Of a stretch of DNA of 64,000 nt, positions 51,297 through 60,592 are shown one piece after another (positions within the stretch are counted from its first letter, which is position 1; the number at the start of each line of letters is the position of its first letter). Source of the DNA: an uncultured Bacteroidales bacterium. Its GTDB lineage: Bacteria; Bacteroidota; Bacteroidia; Bacteroidales; Bacteroidaceae. The stretch lies in assembly GCA_902800305.1 (NCBI GenBank), contig CADCDP010000002.1, positions 62,001 to 126,000 on the forward strand. The letters are read 5' to 3'. Both the position numbers and the translations under genes were made by a program. Below the pieces are notes generated by a model. That model saw only the letters and a list, made by a program, of their open reading frames with translations, had not been told where the DNA came from and did no database searches.

Positions 51297-51330
51297 AGTT
51301 TAAAGTTTAGAGTTTAAAGTTTAAAGAGGC
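51294..51330. repeat. family A half-element
   Basis: TAAAGTTTAAAGTTTAGAG followed by TTTAAAGTTTAAAGAGGCCAAC is the left arm and loop start of family A. The right arm is missing. It provides the stop codon of the GT10 gene. Confidence 0.75.
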
Positions 51331-51356
51331 CAACACTTATTTGAAGTTGAGGGGGT

Positions 51357-52388
51357 ATGAAGGAACGTAAGGACTATTTGGACATCGCTAAGGGGTTGTT
51401 GATGATTATTGTCATTTTTCACCATATCGCGTTTCAAGCCAAGATGGTGGGATTGGAGAATGGGTGTATTCAATGGAATTTTACATTTCTCCCTTTCTAT
51501 AGTGCTTGGTTTATGCCTGCATTCTTCTTTATTACGGGTTATTGTACGACTTTTGAGAAACCATTTGGTCCTTTTATCTTGAAAAACCTGACGACATTGA
51601 TATGGCCGATGGTGATGTTAGGTCTTATTGATTTTCTTTTCTGTTATTGTGTATGGGGTCTTGAAGGTGTTGAAAAGGATTGGGATACTTATTTTTTGAT
51701 ATGTGGTATCAACTGGTTTCTTATTTCCCTTTTTATTAGTAAGTCTGTTTATTGGCTGATTGTAAAATGGCTCAAGTCGGAATTATTCCGTCTAGTAATC
51801 GTCGCTATCATCGCAGTATTAGCAATATATTGTAATGACATTGAATTTCTTGGTGGGAATTGGTTGCATCATAGACATGGATTGTACTTGACGCTTTTCT
51901 TGTGTTTGGGACAGGTGGCAAAGAATCATGAACTCATATTTAATAAGGTCTTATTGTGGGTGTCTTTGGCGTATGGATTATGCGTTCTTGCCGGTTGCCT
52001 CTTCTCTTGGCCTCCAATAGGAATCGCGGGTCTTTGGATGAGCTTCGATGTTTTCTATATGCCCATACATGTTCTATTGGCTTTCTTGGGAATATGTTTC
52101 ATCATCTGGATTTCGAAGTGTATAGGAACCAATGCTTTTTTGCAATATGTCGGTAAGAATTCGTTAGTTATATATATTTTTCATACATCCATCTTGAAGT
52201 TATTTGTCTGGTATATATCTCTATATATCCTTAATCCACAGAACAGATTAGAAGCGTCAATCTTTAATTTGATTTGTGTGGTCGGAACATGCCTTGTATG
52301 TCTTGTGTTGTGTGTTGTGCTGAATCTCAACGGGCTACATTGGCTTGTGTCCATCCCTGCTGACAAGTTGCAAAGACGGGTATTATGA
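51357..52388 (+). CDS. acyltransferase-3 family membrane protein
   Basis: 343 residues. RKDYLDIAKGLLMIIVIFHHI has the Asp and paired His of helix 1, PAFFFITGYC follows, and about ten hydrophobic helices run to the end (FNLICVVGTCLVCLVLCVVL). It is the fourth acyltransferase-3 protein of the locus. It is the last gene before the A+T-rich island at 52389-52875, so it may be the 3' end of one transcriptional module. Confidence 0.88.
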   Translation: MKERKDYLDIAKGLLMIIVIFHHIAFQAKMVGLENGCIQWNFTFLPFYSAWFMPAFFFITGYCTTFEKPFGPFILKNLTTLIWPMVMLGLIDFLFCYCVWGLEGVEKDWDTYFLICGINWFLISLFISKSVYWLIVKWLKSELFRLVIVAIIAVLAIYCNDIEFLGGNWLHHRHGLYLTLFLCLGQVAKNHELIFNKVLLWVSLAYGLCVLAGCLFSWPPIGIAGLWMSFDVFYMPIHVLLAFLGICFIIWISKCIGTNAFLQYVGKNSLVIYIFHTSILKLFVWYISLYILNPQNRLEASIFNLICVVGTCLVCLVLCVVLNLNGLHWLVSIPADKLQRRVL

Positions 52389-52459
52389 ACACCAATGCCA
52401 GATGTCAACCAACACCGCACTTAATAGCTCGTTACCATAAGAATGATGAAGGGGATAGC

Positions 52460-52505
52460 GTAATTACGATGACGGGCTTATCGTAATTACGTTGGTGGGC
52501 GTACC
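52460..52505. repeat. 23-bp tandem repeat, two units
   Basis: Units at 52460-52482 and 52483-52505 start GTAATTACGATGACGGGC and GTAATTACGTTGGTGGGC. They match the six-unit array at 12933-13070. The first unit also makes a 12-bp perfect inverted repeat with the second (52459-52470 / 52480-52491), around a GACGGGCTT loop. Confidence 0.85.
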
Positions 52506-52575
52506 TCAATACTTTGAGACTATTGCACATTGTGTCGCTATCGTTTGTCAATCACATCAGGAAAAGACATCGTAC

Positions 52576-52768
52576 TGCTACAGCGCTACAGTGCTACAGT
52601 TCTCAATAAACTACCGACCCAACGGAAATATGTAAATATTTTTATATTTATATATTATATATATTATTATATTATATATAGTTATATATATAGTATTATA
52701 CTATTACTTTAACAAACCGTGGACTTTCTTGATTCATTTGAGAACTGTAGCGCTGTAGCGTTGTAGCA
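52576..52768. repeat. A+T-rich island bounded by 31-bp inverted repeats
   Basis: The left arm (52576-52606) and right arm (52738-52768) match inverted at 29 of 31 positions and are built of CTACAG/CTGTAG units. Right of the arm, further ACTGTAGC copies follow to about 52790. The 131-bp centre is mostly A and T (TATATATTATAT-type). The 463-bp gap from 52389 holds this island and the 23-bp units, and has no credible ORF. It could be a MITE, a palindromic boundary element or a module junction. Confidence 0.85.
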
Positions 52769-52875
52769 ACTGTAGCACTGTAGCAACTGCAACGCACTTG
52801 CTATATCGCTACTGTCTGTCGAATCTGTTCACATTTTCTACTTAAGTTCAAGTGGCTGCTTATAGAGAAACCTTC

Positions 52876-53940
52876 ATGACACATTATAATTTTTCATACG
52901 TTCACAAACAATCCTGTCAGGAGTTGCAACAAGCCTCAAACGTTAATCGGTTGGTTAAAAAGAAGTTGGAAGTAAGGAAGTACTCTAATGCTATCATCAA
53001 TGCGTTGGGGGAAGCCCATGCTTTAATCACAGAGGAGGATGCTTGTCATCAAACACAGATGGTAGAAGATGAGCGTAAGAAATGTGTTTTTCTTGGATAT
53101 TTCGTCACCTGTTGGGGGCACATTCTTACAGATGGTTTCAAAAAGACTTGGTTCTTTGAAACGGAATATTGTCAACAACTGATTTCTGAAGGTGTTGAAT
53201 TTGTTTATGTTACAACAAATGGTCGTGATATCCTTCCTGCAAACCTTGAAATGCTTCATTTGGCGGGAATTGACACAACTTTTTTTCACCGTGTTTTAAA
53301 AAACACGCGGTATGATGAAGTCATCGTTCCTGATGATTGTTTTTGGGGTGGAATAGAAAACACATGCTATACGATTGAGTATTCTCATCAATTAGAAAAA
53401 TTAAGGAATTCTATATATAGAGATTTCAATTCTAATATAGAGAAGGTGTATTTTACGAGAACTCAATTGCATGACAAACGAGAGCAAGGGGAAAAGGACG
53501 TTGAGGAGGTGTTTAGAAAGCTTGGATATACGGTGTGTTCACCAGAAAAGATGTCTGTAAAAGAACAACTTAGCATGGTTTCACATTGTAAATATTTTGC
53601 TGCGACAGAAGGTTCGATTGCTCATATTTCAGTTTTTTGTCAACCAGAAACAGCTGTTACCATTATCAGAAAGGCGGATTATATCAATGGCTATCAACTT
53701 GCAATCAATCAGGTGGCAAATCTAAATGTCATCTATTTGGATGCTCATGAATCTTGGAATGTTTCAGCAGAATGGCCATGGGGAGGTCCTTTTTATTTGT
53801 GTGTGAACGAATTATTGGAAAAATATGTTGGACACCGTATTCCCCATATCCCGCACTATCTGAAGCCGTCTTGGTGGTGGTATATGAATAAAAATAGGAA
53901 GGTGATACATCATATTTCACATTTTATCAGAAAGCGATGA
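52876..53940 (+). CDS. GT61/DUF563-like glycosyltransferase
   Basis: 354 residues from ATG 52876; a GTG at 52852 is open but would add an unlikely leader. YNFSYVHKQS, LGYFVTCWGHILTDGFKKTW, KVYFTRTQLHDKRE and FAATEGSIAHISVFCQPETAVT mark a close relative of 42075. The paralogue's N-terminal MLKYNLSYV supports the start used here. It is followed by a GT8 gene through an ATGA overlap. Confidence 0.78.
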   Translation: MTHYNFSYVHKQSCQELQQASNVNRLVKKKLEVRKYSNAIINALGEAHALITEEDACHQTQMVEDERKKCVFLGYFVTCWGHILTDGFKKTWFFETEYCQQLISEGVEFVYVTTNGRDILPANLEMLHLAGIDTTFFHRVLKNTRYDEVIVPDDCFWGGIENTCYTIEYSHQLEKLRNSIYRDFNSNIEKVYFTRTQLHDKREQGEKDVEEVFRKLGYTVCSPEKMSVKEQLSMVSHCKYFAATEGSIAHISVFCQPETAVTIIRKADYINGYQLAINQVANLNVIYLDAHESWNVSAEWPWGGPFYLCVNELLEKYVGHRIPHIPHYLKPSWWWYMNKNRKVIHHISHFIRKR

Positions 53941-54848
53941 ATATTGTTTTATCCACGGATGATAATTATGCCCAACATTGTGCTGTCACAATTACTTCAA
54001 TTTGTCAGCATAATAGGGATGTCAAATTGTATATAGTTACTGATGGACTTTGTGAGGAGAATCAGAAAATTCTTCAATCTGTCGTCTTTGGAGGAGGAGA
54101 AATTCATTTTTTATATGTTGACAAAGAAAAGATACGTAAGGATTTCCCCATGCCCGTAAATACGGAAATATCTCACATCTCTCTTGCTACCTATTATAGA
54201 TTGTTTTTGGCTGAATTGGTTCCTGTGGATGTGGAAAAGATATTGTATCTTGACTGTGACATGATTGTCAGAGATTCCTTAGATGAACTGTGGAATAAAG
54301 ATGTTGAAGGGAAGGCTTTGGCTGCTTGTTATTTGAATAATGCATTTGGCCGAGTGAAGAATGTCTATCAAAAACTGGGGTATTCGGAGGAGTATAAATA
54401 CTTTAATGCAGGAATGTTGCTCATCAATTTAAGGTATTGGAGGGAACATGATGTGCAGAGAAGATTTTTGGAATATGTAGAAAAGAATTATGAGAACATC
54501 ATCTATCAAGACCAAGACATCTTGAATGCAGTTTGCCACAAAGAGGTTTTGCATATTGAACCATCTTTTAATATGGATCTTGCCTATATTTCCGAGGATG
54601 AAGCGGAGAATTATGATGTTCCTTTTGAGGAACTGAAAAGATACTTTTTCAATCCTGTTATTGTGCATTTTGTCTCAAGACCCAAACCGTGGGAATATGG
54701 ATGTAGTCACCCATATTGTGAGGAATATTTTAAGTATCTTGACATGACACCCTATAAAGGATGGAGACCCTCATTTAATTGGAAGAATTATTGGAATTTT
54801 GTGCTGAGGCAAAAAGTCCGAAGTATTCGCAACCGGATGAAGCTTTAA
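53937..54848 (+). CDS. GT8-family glycosyltransferase
   Basis: 303 residues, coupled to the previous gene by ATGA. NIVLSTDDNYAQHCAVTITSI and ILYLDCDMIVRDSLDELW (DxD near residue 104) are typical. FNAGMLLINLRYW, QDQDILNAV and VHFVSRPKPWEYG complete the set. It has the length of the simple GT8 (LgtC-like) enzymes, without the C-terminal extension of 45252. Retaining mechanism expected. Confidence 0.93.
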   Translation: MNIVLSTDDNYAQHCAVTITSICQHNRDVKLYIVTDGLCEENQKILQSVVFGGGEIHFLYVDKEKIRKDFPMPVNTEISHISLATYYRLFLAELVPVDVEKILYLDCDMIVRDSLDELWNKDVEGKALAACYLNNAFGRVKNVYQKLGYSEEYKYFNAGMLLINLRYWREHDVQRRFLEYVEKNYENIIYQDQDILNAVCHKEVLHIEPSFNMDLAYISEDEAENYDVPFEELKRYFFNPVIVHFVSRPKPWEYGCSHPYCEEYFKYLDMTPYKGWRPSFNWKNYWNFVLRQKVRSIRNRMKL

Positions 54849-54863
54849 CGAATTTTTCTAAGA

Positions 54864-54897
54864 TTTTTTTCACTTTTCACTTTTACTTTTACCTTTT
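54864..54897. repeat. family B half-element before the LbH gene
   Basis: TTTTTTTCACTTTTCACTTT followed by TACTTTTACC is the distal part of a family B arm. It ends 1 nt before the ATG at 54898. Confidence 0.6.
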
Positions 54898-55509
54898 ATG
54901 AAGATGATGGCGAAAATCCGTAGAGCAGATTGGCGTGCTGAGTTTTTCCTTTTGGGACACAGTTGGGAACGGTGGGTCATTCATTATGTTTACACCTATA
55001 TTCATCGAATAGAGGCCATTCTGATGGGGGTTGAGCTTGGAAGGAATGTCTCTTTCAATGGACATATCACCATCAGTAGATTTAAACATTCTAAGATTGT
55101 CATAGGGGATAATTGTATTTTTAACTCGCATCACGCTTTTAATTCTCGGGGGTGTCGCAAATGTATATTGCATACTGGCACAGACTTCGCTTGTATAGAA
55201 ATTGGTCGTAATTCTGGTTTTTCTGGAGTGACTATCGTTGCTAATCATGGTGTTTATATCGGGAGAGATGTAATGATTGGTGCAGATTCTCAGATAGGGG
55301 ATACGGATGACCATCCTGAAAGGTTGGGAACGAAAGATGCGCCTATCAGAATTGGGAATAATGTGTTTATAGGAATGCACTGCATGATTATGAAGGGGGT
55401 TGTCATTGGTGATAATGCGATTATTGGAGCGGGAAGTGTTGTCACAAAAGATATACCAGAGAATTGTATTGCCGCAGGTGTGCCATGTCGGGTTATTAGA
55501 CAACGATAA
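54898..55509 (+). CDS. LbH-fold (hexapeptide) acyltransferase
   Basis: 203 residues. About ten hexapeptide coils run from GRNVSFNGHITISRF to AGVPCRVIRQR. VTIVANHGVYIGRDVMIGADSQIGDTDDHPERL contains the catalytic-type His region. The spacing suggests a maltose/galactoside-acetyltransferase-like enzyme of the WbbJ type that modifies polymer sugars. It is preceded by a family B half-element, which leaves the gene without a visible Shine-Dalgarno. Confidence 0.87.
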   Translation: MKMMAKIRRADWRAEFFLLGHSWERWVIHYVYTYIHRIEAILMGVELGRNVSFNGHITISRFKHSKIVIGDNCIFNSHHAFNSRGCRKCILHTGTDFACIEIGRNSGFSGVTIVANHGVYIGRDVMIGADSQIGDTDDHPERLGTKDAPIRIGNNVFIGMHCMIMKGVVIGDNAIIGAGSVVTKDIPENCIAAGVPCRVIRQR

Positions 55510-55563
55510 GGGCGTCTTTACGGTGTAGATGTAATCCTTGACGACGATTGAATATTACTACCC

Positions 55564-56418
55564 ATGTTTTCCATCATCATCCCATTATATAATAAGAGTA
55601 CTACGATACAGAAGTCCATTTCATCTGTATTGCTACAGAAAAATGCGGATTTTGAGGTGGTTGTTATAGATGATGGATCTACGGATGATAGCCGTGAGAA
55701 AGTCCATCAAATGAAAGATGACCGTATCAAGTATTTTTATAAACAAAATGGAGGGGTTTCTTCTGCCAGAAATGAAGGTATCAAGAAATCTATTGGCGAT
55801 TGGCTCCTTTTTCTTGATGCGGACGACGAACTGTTACCTGGAGCGTTGGAAGTTTGGAATCATCTGAAAGAGAAATACACTCAGTGTAAGTTTTTTGTGG
55901 GGAATTTTGAATGGGCACAGGAGAGTGTACCCTCCAAAATGAAGTTGTATGATAAACAGACACATTGTCCGTTTTTGGGGATGTGGTTGCGAAAGTTCTA
56001 TCCTTCTCCGAGAAATATGTTAATTCATCGTTCTTTGATCACTCAATATGGGGATTTCGATGAACGAATGTCTTTTTTTGAGGACTGGGATTTTTCTTTG
56101 CGAATGGCACGATGTGGTGTGATTGGTTATACCAATGCCTATATTGCACGTTATAACCAGGGAAGGGAAGGATTAAGCCAAACGGCGCATGCAATGGAAA
56201 AGGAAATGGCATATTATATTCCAGAGATGATGGACAATAAAATCTCCTTTTGGAATAAGGCATTGTTGTATGAAAACATAGAATTTGAAATTGGATGGTG
56301 GAAGCATGATCAAAAAGCATCTGTATATTATAAGGAGATGCTCAATTCCTGTTTCCCTCCAATCTATCAGGTGTTACATTGGTTTCGTCAGAAGTTCATA
56401 CAATATCACTTTATTTAA
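55564..56418 (+). CDS. GT2-family glycosyltransferase
   Basis: 284 residues. FSIIIPLYNKSTTIQKSISSVLLQ, VIDDGSTDDSREKV and FLDADDELLPGALEVW form the catalytic fold. FFEDWDFSLRMARCG is the acceptor-side ED motif. C-terminal amphipathic helices (YQVLHWFRQKFIQYHFI) may touch the membrane. It is followed, after a 59-nt gap, by the MBOAT gene. Confidence 0.9.
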   Translation: MFSIIIPLYNKSTTIQKSISSVLLQKNADFEVVVIDDGSTDDSREKVHQMKDDRIKYFYKQNGGVSSARNEGIKKSIGDWLLFLDADDELLPGALEVWNHLKEKYTQCKFFVGNFEWAQESVPSKMKLYDKQTHCPFLGMWLRKFYPSPRNMLIHRSLITQYGDFDERMSFFEDWDFSLRMARCGVIGYTNAYIARYNQGREGLSQTAHAMEKEMAYYIPEMMDNKISFWNKALLYENIEFEIGWWKHDQKASVYYKEMLNSCFPPIYQVLHWFRQKFIQYHFI

Positions 56419-56477
56419 GATGGATTTCTAACTCGATTTATTATATCCTCCTATAGTCGGACATACGCTCATTATTC

Positions 56478-57935
56478 ATGCTTTTTAATTCTTTTGAGTT
56501 TCTAATATTTCTTCCAATCGTTTTCATACTTTATTGGTTTGTATTTAAACCAGTAAAGTGGCAAAATTTATTGGTTGTTGTCGCAAGTTATGTTTTCTAT
56601 GGCTGGTGGAGTTGGAAATTTCTGATATTGATAGCAATTACCACCCTCTGTAGTTTCATGAGTGGCTTGCTGATAGAGAAGTGTCGGACGGATGGATGTC
56701 GTTCGAAAATAGGAGGAAAAGGGGGAGATTGGTGGGTCAGTTTGTTCAATATCTTGCTGAATCTTGGTATTTTGGGGGTATATAAATATTATGATTTCTT
56801 TGTGGTTCAATTAGCAGATTTACTTGGCCTCAATTCTTCTAAGTTCGTATTGAATCTGATACTTCCCGTGGGCATATCGTTTTATACTTTCCAAGCCTTG
56901 TCTTATTCCATAGATGTGTATAGGGGTAAAATCAAGGCAACCCGTGATTTGGTTGAATTTGCAGCATACATCAGTTTCTTCCCGCAATTGGTGGCTGGTC
57001 CTATCGAAAGAGCCACCAATTTGTTGCCTCAATTTCAAAAGCCTCGTCAATTTAATGAGACTCAGGCAGCAGATGGCATGCGCCAAATGCTATGGGGTTT
57101 CTTTAAGAAATTGATTGTGGCCGATAATTGTGCGGAAATAGCTAATTGGGCTTTTGATAATTACCAGGAGGCGAATCTTGGAGGCATGATGATGTTTTTG
57201 GGTGCTGTAGCCTTTACGTTCCAAATATATGGTGATTTCTCCGGATATAGTGATATTGCAATTGGTACGGCAAAATTATTTGGCATTACGTTAAGACGTA
57301 ATTTTAATGTACCTTATTTTAGTCGTGATGTAGCGGAATTTTGGAAGCGTTGGCATATTTCTCTCAATAGTTGGTTCGTCGATTATATATACATACCTCT
57401 TGGAGGTAGCAGAGAGGGACGATGGAAAACAATTCGTAACACGTTTGTGATATTTCTCGTTAGCGGCTTATGGCATGGGGCAAATTGGACTTTTGTCACA
57501 TGGGGAGCGTATCATGCCTGTTTGTTCGTCCCATTGATTCTGCTGAAGAAACAAAAGAGATACAAGACAGGGATTGTTGCGGAGAACTCCATTTTTCCTT
57601 CTCTGAAAGAGTTGATTGAGATGTTTAGCACTTTCATATTAGTGGTTTTTGGATGGATTCTTTTTAGAGCAGAAAATATAGGACAAGCATACGATTATAT
57701 ATTGACAATGTTCACTCATATCACAGTATGGTATCCAATAGGAGAAAAAATAACAATCTTCTATTATATCATTTTCATGGTACTGATAGAGTGGTTCAGT
57801 CGTAAACAAGTGCATACATTATCTGTTGTTCCCATCAGATGGCGCTGGATGAGGTTGTGCGTGTATGTATGTTTCTTTGTCTGGATGATAGTCAATCGTG
57901 GTAATCAAGCTACTTTTATTTATTTCCAGTTCTAA
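56478..57935 (+). CDS. MBOAT O-acyltransferase (AlgI/DltB-like)
   Basis: 485 residues. About ten to twelve transmembrane helices start NSFEFLIFLPIVFILYWFVF. LPVGISFYTFQALSYSIDVYRG and DFSGYSDIAIGTAKLFGITLRRNFNVPY are hallmarks, and SGLWHGANWTFVTWGAYHA near residue 328 contains the catalytic His. It passes acetyl groups across the inner membrane for O-acetylation, working with an SGNH partner. That partner is the next gene (57985), as in alginate (AlgI/AlgJ) and cellulose acetylation systems. Confidence 0.94.
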   Translation: MLFNSFEFLIFLPIVFILYWFVFKPVKWQNLLVVVASYVFYGWWSWKFLILIAITTLCSFMSGLLIEKCRTDGCRSKIGGKGGDWWVSLFNILLNLGILGVYKYYDFFVVQLADLLGLNSSKFVLNLILPVGISFYTFQALSYSIDVYRGKIKATRDLVEFAAYISFFPQLVAGPIERATNLLPQFQKPRQFNETQAADGMRQMLWGFFKKLIVADNCAEIANWAFDNYQEANLGGMMMFLGAVAFTFQIYGDFSGYSDIAIGTAKLFGITLRRNFNVPYFSRDVAEFWKRWHISLNSWFVDYIYIPLGGSREGRWKTIRNTFVIFLVSGLWHGANWTFVTWGAYHACLFVPLILLKKQKRYKTGIVAENSIFPSLKELIEMFSTFILVVFGWILFRAENIGQAYDYILTMFTHITVWYPIGEKITIFYYIIFMVLIEWFSRKQVHTLSVVPIRWRWMRLCVYVCFFVWMIVNRGNQATFIYFQF

Positions 57936-57984
57936 AAGTTCTTGCATGGTAACTATGAGCTTTTCAAATAGATTGTAATTTGTG

Positions 57985-58887
57985 ATGAAAAAATTCTTAC
58001 TTCATCTATTCTCCTTCTTAATGTTGTTGTTGCTTTTTTATGGGTTTCTATGGGGACGCTATATCATCAAGGCGAACAATTTCGATTTCAAATTGGCGAA
58101 AGAGAAAACAATTTTGGTGATAGGGGATTCTCAAACACAAGCTGCGGTAGATGACGAGATGTTGAAGAATGTTCAGAACATATCAATGTCTCATGACGGA
58201 TATTTCACCATGTTGACTAGATTGAGATTATATGTTGAAGCGAACCCGCAAATTGACACCGTCCTGATAGCATTGTCACCACATACGTTAGCTCCCCACA
58301 AGGATGAGTTTTACGCTAATTTCGGCTATATGGGCGAATCCACGAAGTTTTATCTCCCTTTTTTCTCTTTTTCGGAATGGGCTTTTATGATTAAACATGA
58401 TGCAGCGGATGTTTTATCCTATTTGGTGACTCCTATATCCTTTTATTGGGACGTAAATGATGAGTATAGAGAGAAAAATTACGGTTTTTTTGAGGTGGTG
58501 GATGAGTCTCATCTTGAGGAAGATGTAAAAGAAGGCGCGACTCGTTTAAAAACGTTTGCTGCTGATAGCGAAGAACTGGCAAAGGAAGATTCTCAGTTGG
58601 CCTCGTTTTCAAACACGATTACAAGGGCACAATTACGTGAACTCAAGCAATATTGTGATGCTAAAAAAATAAAACTGATAGGATTAAATACTCCTGTCTA
58701 TCAAGCGGAACACTATTTGAACATCAAGAATTTTAACCACTTAATGTCCGAAGAATTTCAGGACATAGAATTGTGGGATTATATGGATTTAGAAATAGCG
58801 GATTCTTGTCGTCGTGATGTAAATCATTTGAATAGAAACGGAGCAACATTGTTCTCAAAAATACTTGCAGAGCGTTTGTTGCAATAA
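57985..58887 (+). CDS. AlgJ/AlgX-like SGNH acetyltransferase partner
   Basis: 300 residues. One N-terminal membrane anchor (about 5-27, FSFLMLLLLFYGFLWG) is followed by a periplasmic domain. ILVIGDSQTQ at residues 43-52 has the GDS nucleophile motif. RDVNHLNRNGATLFSKILAERL near 276-297 holds the Asp and His of the SGNH triad. It probably transfers acetyl groups supplied by the MBOAT protein onto the exported polymer. The start ATG 57985 is used; a GTG at 57982 is in frame. The gene is 47 nt downstream of the MBOAT gene. Confidence 0.8.
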   Translation: MKKFLLHLFSFLMLLLLFYGFLWGRYIIKANNFDFKLAKEKTILVIGDSQTQAAVDDEMLKNVQNISMSHDGYFTMLTRLRLYVEANPQIDTVLIALSPHTLAPHKDEFYANFGYMGESTKFYLPFFSFSEWAFMIKHDAADVLSYLVTPISFYWDVNDEYREKNYGFFEVVDESHLEEDVKEGATRLKTFAADSEELAKEDSQLASFSNTITRAQLRELKQYCDAKKIKLIGLNTPVYQAEHYLNIKNFNHLMSEEFQDIELWDYMDLEIADSCRRDVNHLNRNGATLFSKILAERLLQ

Positions 58888-58896
58888 GCTGTTTTT

Positions 58897-58922
58897 TGTA
58901 AACTCTAAACCTTAACCTTTAC
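58897..58922. repeat. family A half-element
   Basis: TGTAAACTCTAAACCTTAAC followed by CTTTAC is the right-arm type sequence of family A, located between the SGNH gene and the GT4 gene, 10 nt before the ATG at 58932. Confidence 0.6.
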
Positions 58923-58931
58923 TGAGGTAAT

Positions 58932-60059
58932 ATGAAGCTCTTGTATTTTACGATACAAATCAATATGATAGGGGGGTTGGCTCGGATTTTGATTGATAAA
59001 ATCAATTGGCTGGTTGCCCATGGGTATGATGTAACGTTGTGTAATATTGAACGGGTGGATGTTTTACCGGCATACGCTTTGGATGAGCGTGTGAAAGTGA
59101 TTAGAGGTGATATATCTACGACAGCAGGGAATGCTTTGACTCGTTTACGTGGGGTGTTGGGTGCTATCAACAGAGTTCGTGAGATTATCAAAGAGGTACA
59201 GCCAGACATTATTGTGAATGCTCATTGTCCATTAGTAACATGGGTGTTGCCTTTTGTTTCAACAAAGATTCCTAAAATTGTTGAAATTCATCAAAGCCGC
59301 CAGGGGCTTGAGATGCTGAATAGATGGGCCATGAATGGTTTTAGCCGTTGGCTACATAAATGGTCGATACGGTGGATATATGGTTTATATGATAAATTTG
59401 TTGTTCTGACATCGGGCGACCAAAAAGCGTGGAATTTGAGAAATTGTATGGTCATTCCTAACTTCTCCAATTATAGTGAACAGGGTTGTTTGGCATCCAT
59501 TCCCAGAGAAAGGGAGGAAAAGGCTCAATACCAAATAATTATGTTGGCTCGTCTTGTTCCACAAAAAAGAATCGATTTGATGGTACAGATTTGGGCAAAA
59601 TTGGCAAAAGATTTTCCTCAATGGCAGGTGAAGGTCTTGGGGGAAGGTTGGGAACGGCCAAGGCTTGAGGTGCAAATTCTGAGAACAGGATTACATGATA
59701 CATTCTTGTTGCCTGGGCAAGTTAAGAATGTGACGGCAGAACTCCAAAAGTCGGATATTTTATGTTTGACTTCTGAATATGAGGGTTTCGGAATTGTCCT
59801 TATTGAAGCGATGTTAAAAGGTGTTCCTGTTATAGCTTTTGATTATGTTGGTGTAGATGATATTATTGAAAATGGTGTGGATGGCTATGTTGTACCTTTT
59901 GGAGATATTGATACATACGTGAACAAACTGAAATTGATGATGTCTTCTTTTGAAGAAAGAGATAGGTTGGTTCGCAATGCATTATCTTCTGTTCGAAAGT
60001 TTGATAAGGAAGACATCATGAAAAGATGGGTACAACTGTTTAATGAGACCAAAAGATAA
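58932..60059 (+). CDS. GT4-family glycosyltransferase
   Basis: 375 residues, GT-B fold. The N-terminal domain includes MIGGLARILIDKINWLVAHG and RLRGVLGAINRVREIIKEVQPDIIVNAH. The C-terminal donor domain starts YQIIMLARLVPQKRIDLMVQIWAKL and contains LGEGWERPRL. SEYEGFGIVLIEAMLKGVPVIAFDYVGVDDIIENGVDGY supplies the E-x7-E motif. A retaining transferase, probably on the cytoplasmic face. The stop is 23 nt before the LbH start. Confidence 0.93.
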   Translation: MKLLYFTIQINMIGGLARILIDKINWLVAHGYDVTLCNIERVDVLPAYALDERVKVIRGDISTTAGNALTRLRGVLGAINRVREIIKEVQPDIIVNAHCPLVTWVLPFVSTKIPKIVEIHQSRQGLEMLNRWAMNGFSRWLHKWSIRWIYGLYDKFVVLTSGDQKAWNLRNCMVIPNFSNYSEQGCLASIPREREEKAQYQIIMLARLVPQKRIDLMVQIWAKLAKDFPQWQVKVLGEGWERPRLEVQILRTGLHDTFLLPGQVKNVTAELQKSDILCLTSEYEGFGIVLIEAMLKGVPVIAFDYVGVDDIIENGVDGYVVPFGDIDTYVNKLKLMMSSFEERDRLVRNALSSVRKFDKEDIMKRWVQLFNETKR

Positions 60060-60082
60060 AATTGTTTTTTCAAGAAACAGGA

Positions 60083-60592
60083 ATGATAAATTCTAAACGA
60101 ATATATATAGTGAATCTGCTGATGGAGATTTTGCCTAATAGTGGATTCCAAAACATGAAAGCCTTTCTTTTTCGATGGGCAGGAGTAAAAGTCGGAAAGG
60201 ATGTGGAAATTTTTCAAGGTGTAAAAGTGCAGGGTACAGGAGAACTTGAATTGGGAAATAAGGTCTTTGTTGGACACGAAGCGTTATTTATGTTGAATGA
60301 AGGCAGCAAGATTATTGTTGAAGACGAAGCGATCATTAGTTCAAGGGCGATTGTTGTAACTGGTTTTCATCCTATTACTCCAACAGGAACTCGTATTTTG
60401 AGTAGAGAGGGGACGACAAGTCAGATTGTCATAGGGAAAGGGTGTAGTGTTTTAACAGCGTGTGTTATTCTTCCTGGAGTTTCAGTAGGAGAAATGTCTA
60501 TTGTGGCTGCAGGAGCAACCGTAACAAAAGATGTCGAACCTTATACACTCGTTGGTGGATGTCCAGCGAAATTTATCAAAAATCTGAGATGA
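60083..60592 (+). CDS. LbH-fold (hexapeptide) acyltransferase
   Basis: 169 residues from ATG 60083, preceded by an ACAGG Shine-Dalgarno-like stretch; an upstream in-frame TTG at 60062 would add seven residues. Hexapeptide coils run from GVKVGKDVEIFQGVKV to VGGCPAKFIKNLR. ISSRAIVVTGFHPITPTG contains the probable catalytic His. WcaF/CapG-like size. It is coupled to the next gene by ATGA. Confidence 0.87.
   Translation: MINSKRIYIVNLLMEILPNSGFQNMKAFLFRWAGVKVGKDVEIFQGVKVQGTGELELGNKVFVGHEALFMLNEGSKIIVEDEAIISSRAIVVTGFHPITPTGTRILSREGTTSQIVIGKGCSVLTACVILPGVSVGEMSIVAAGATVTKDVEPYTLVGGCPAKFIKNLR

Noticed and set aside
60460..60588. N-terminal extension of the GT2 gene at 60589
   Set aside because: The 43 upstream codons are a shifted frame of the LbH gene. 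The ATGA overlap at 60589 gives the canonical GT2 start.
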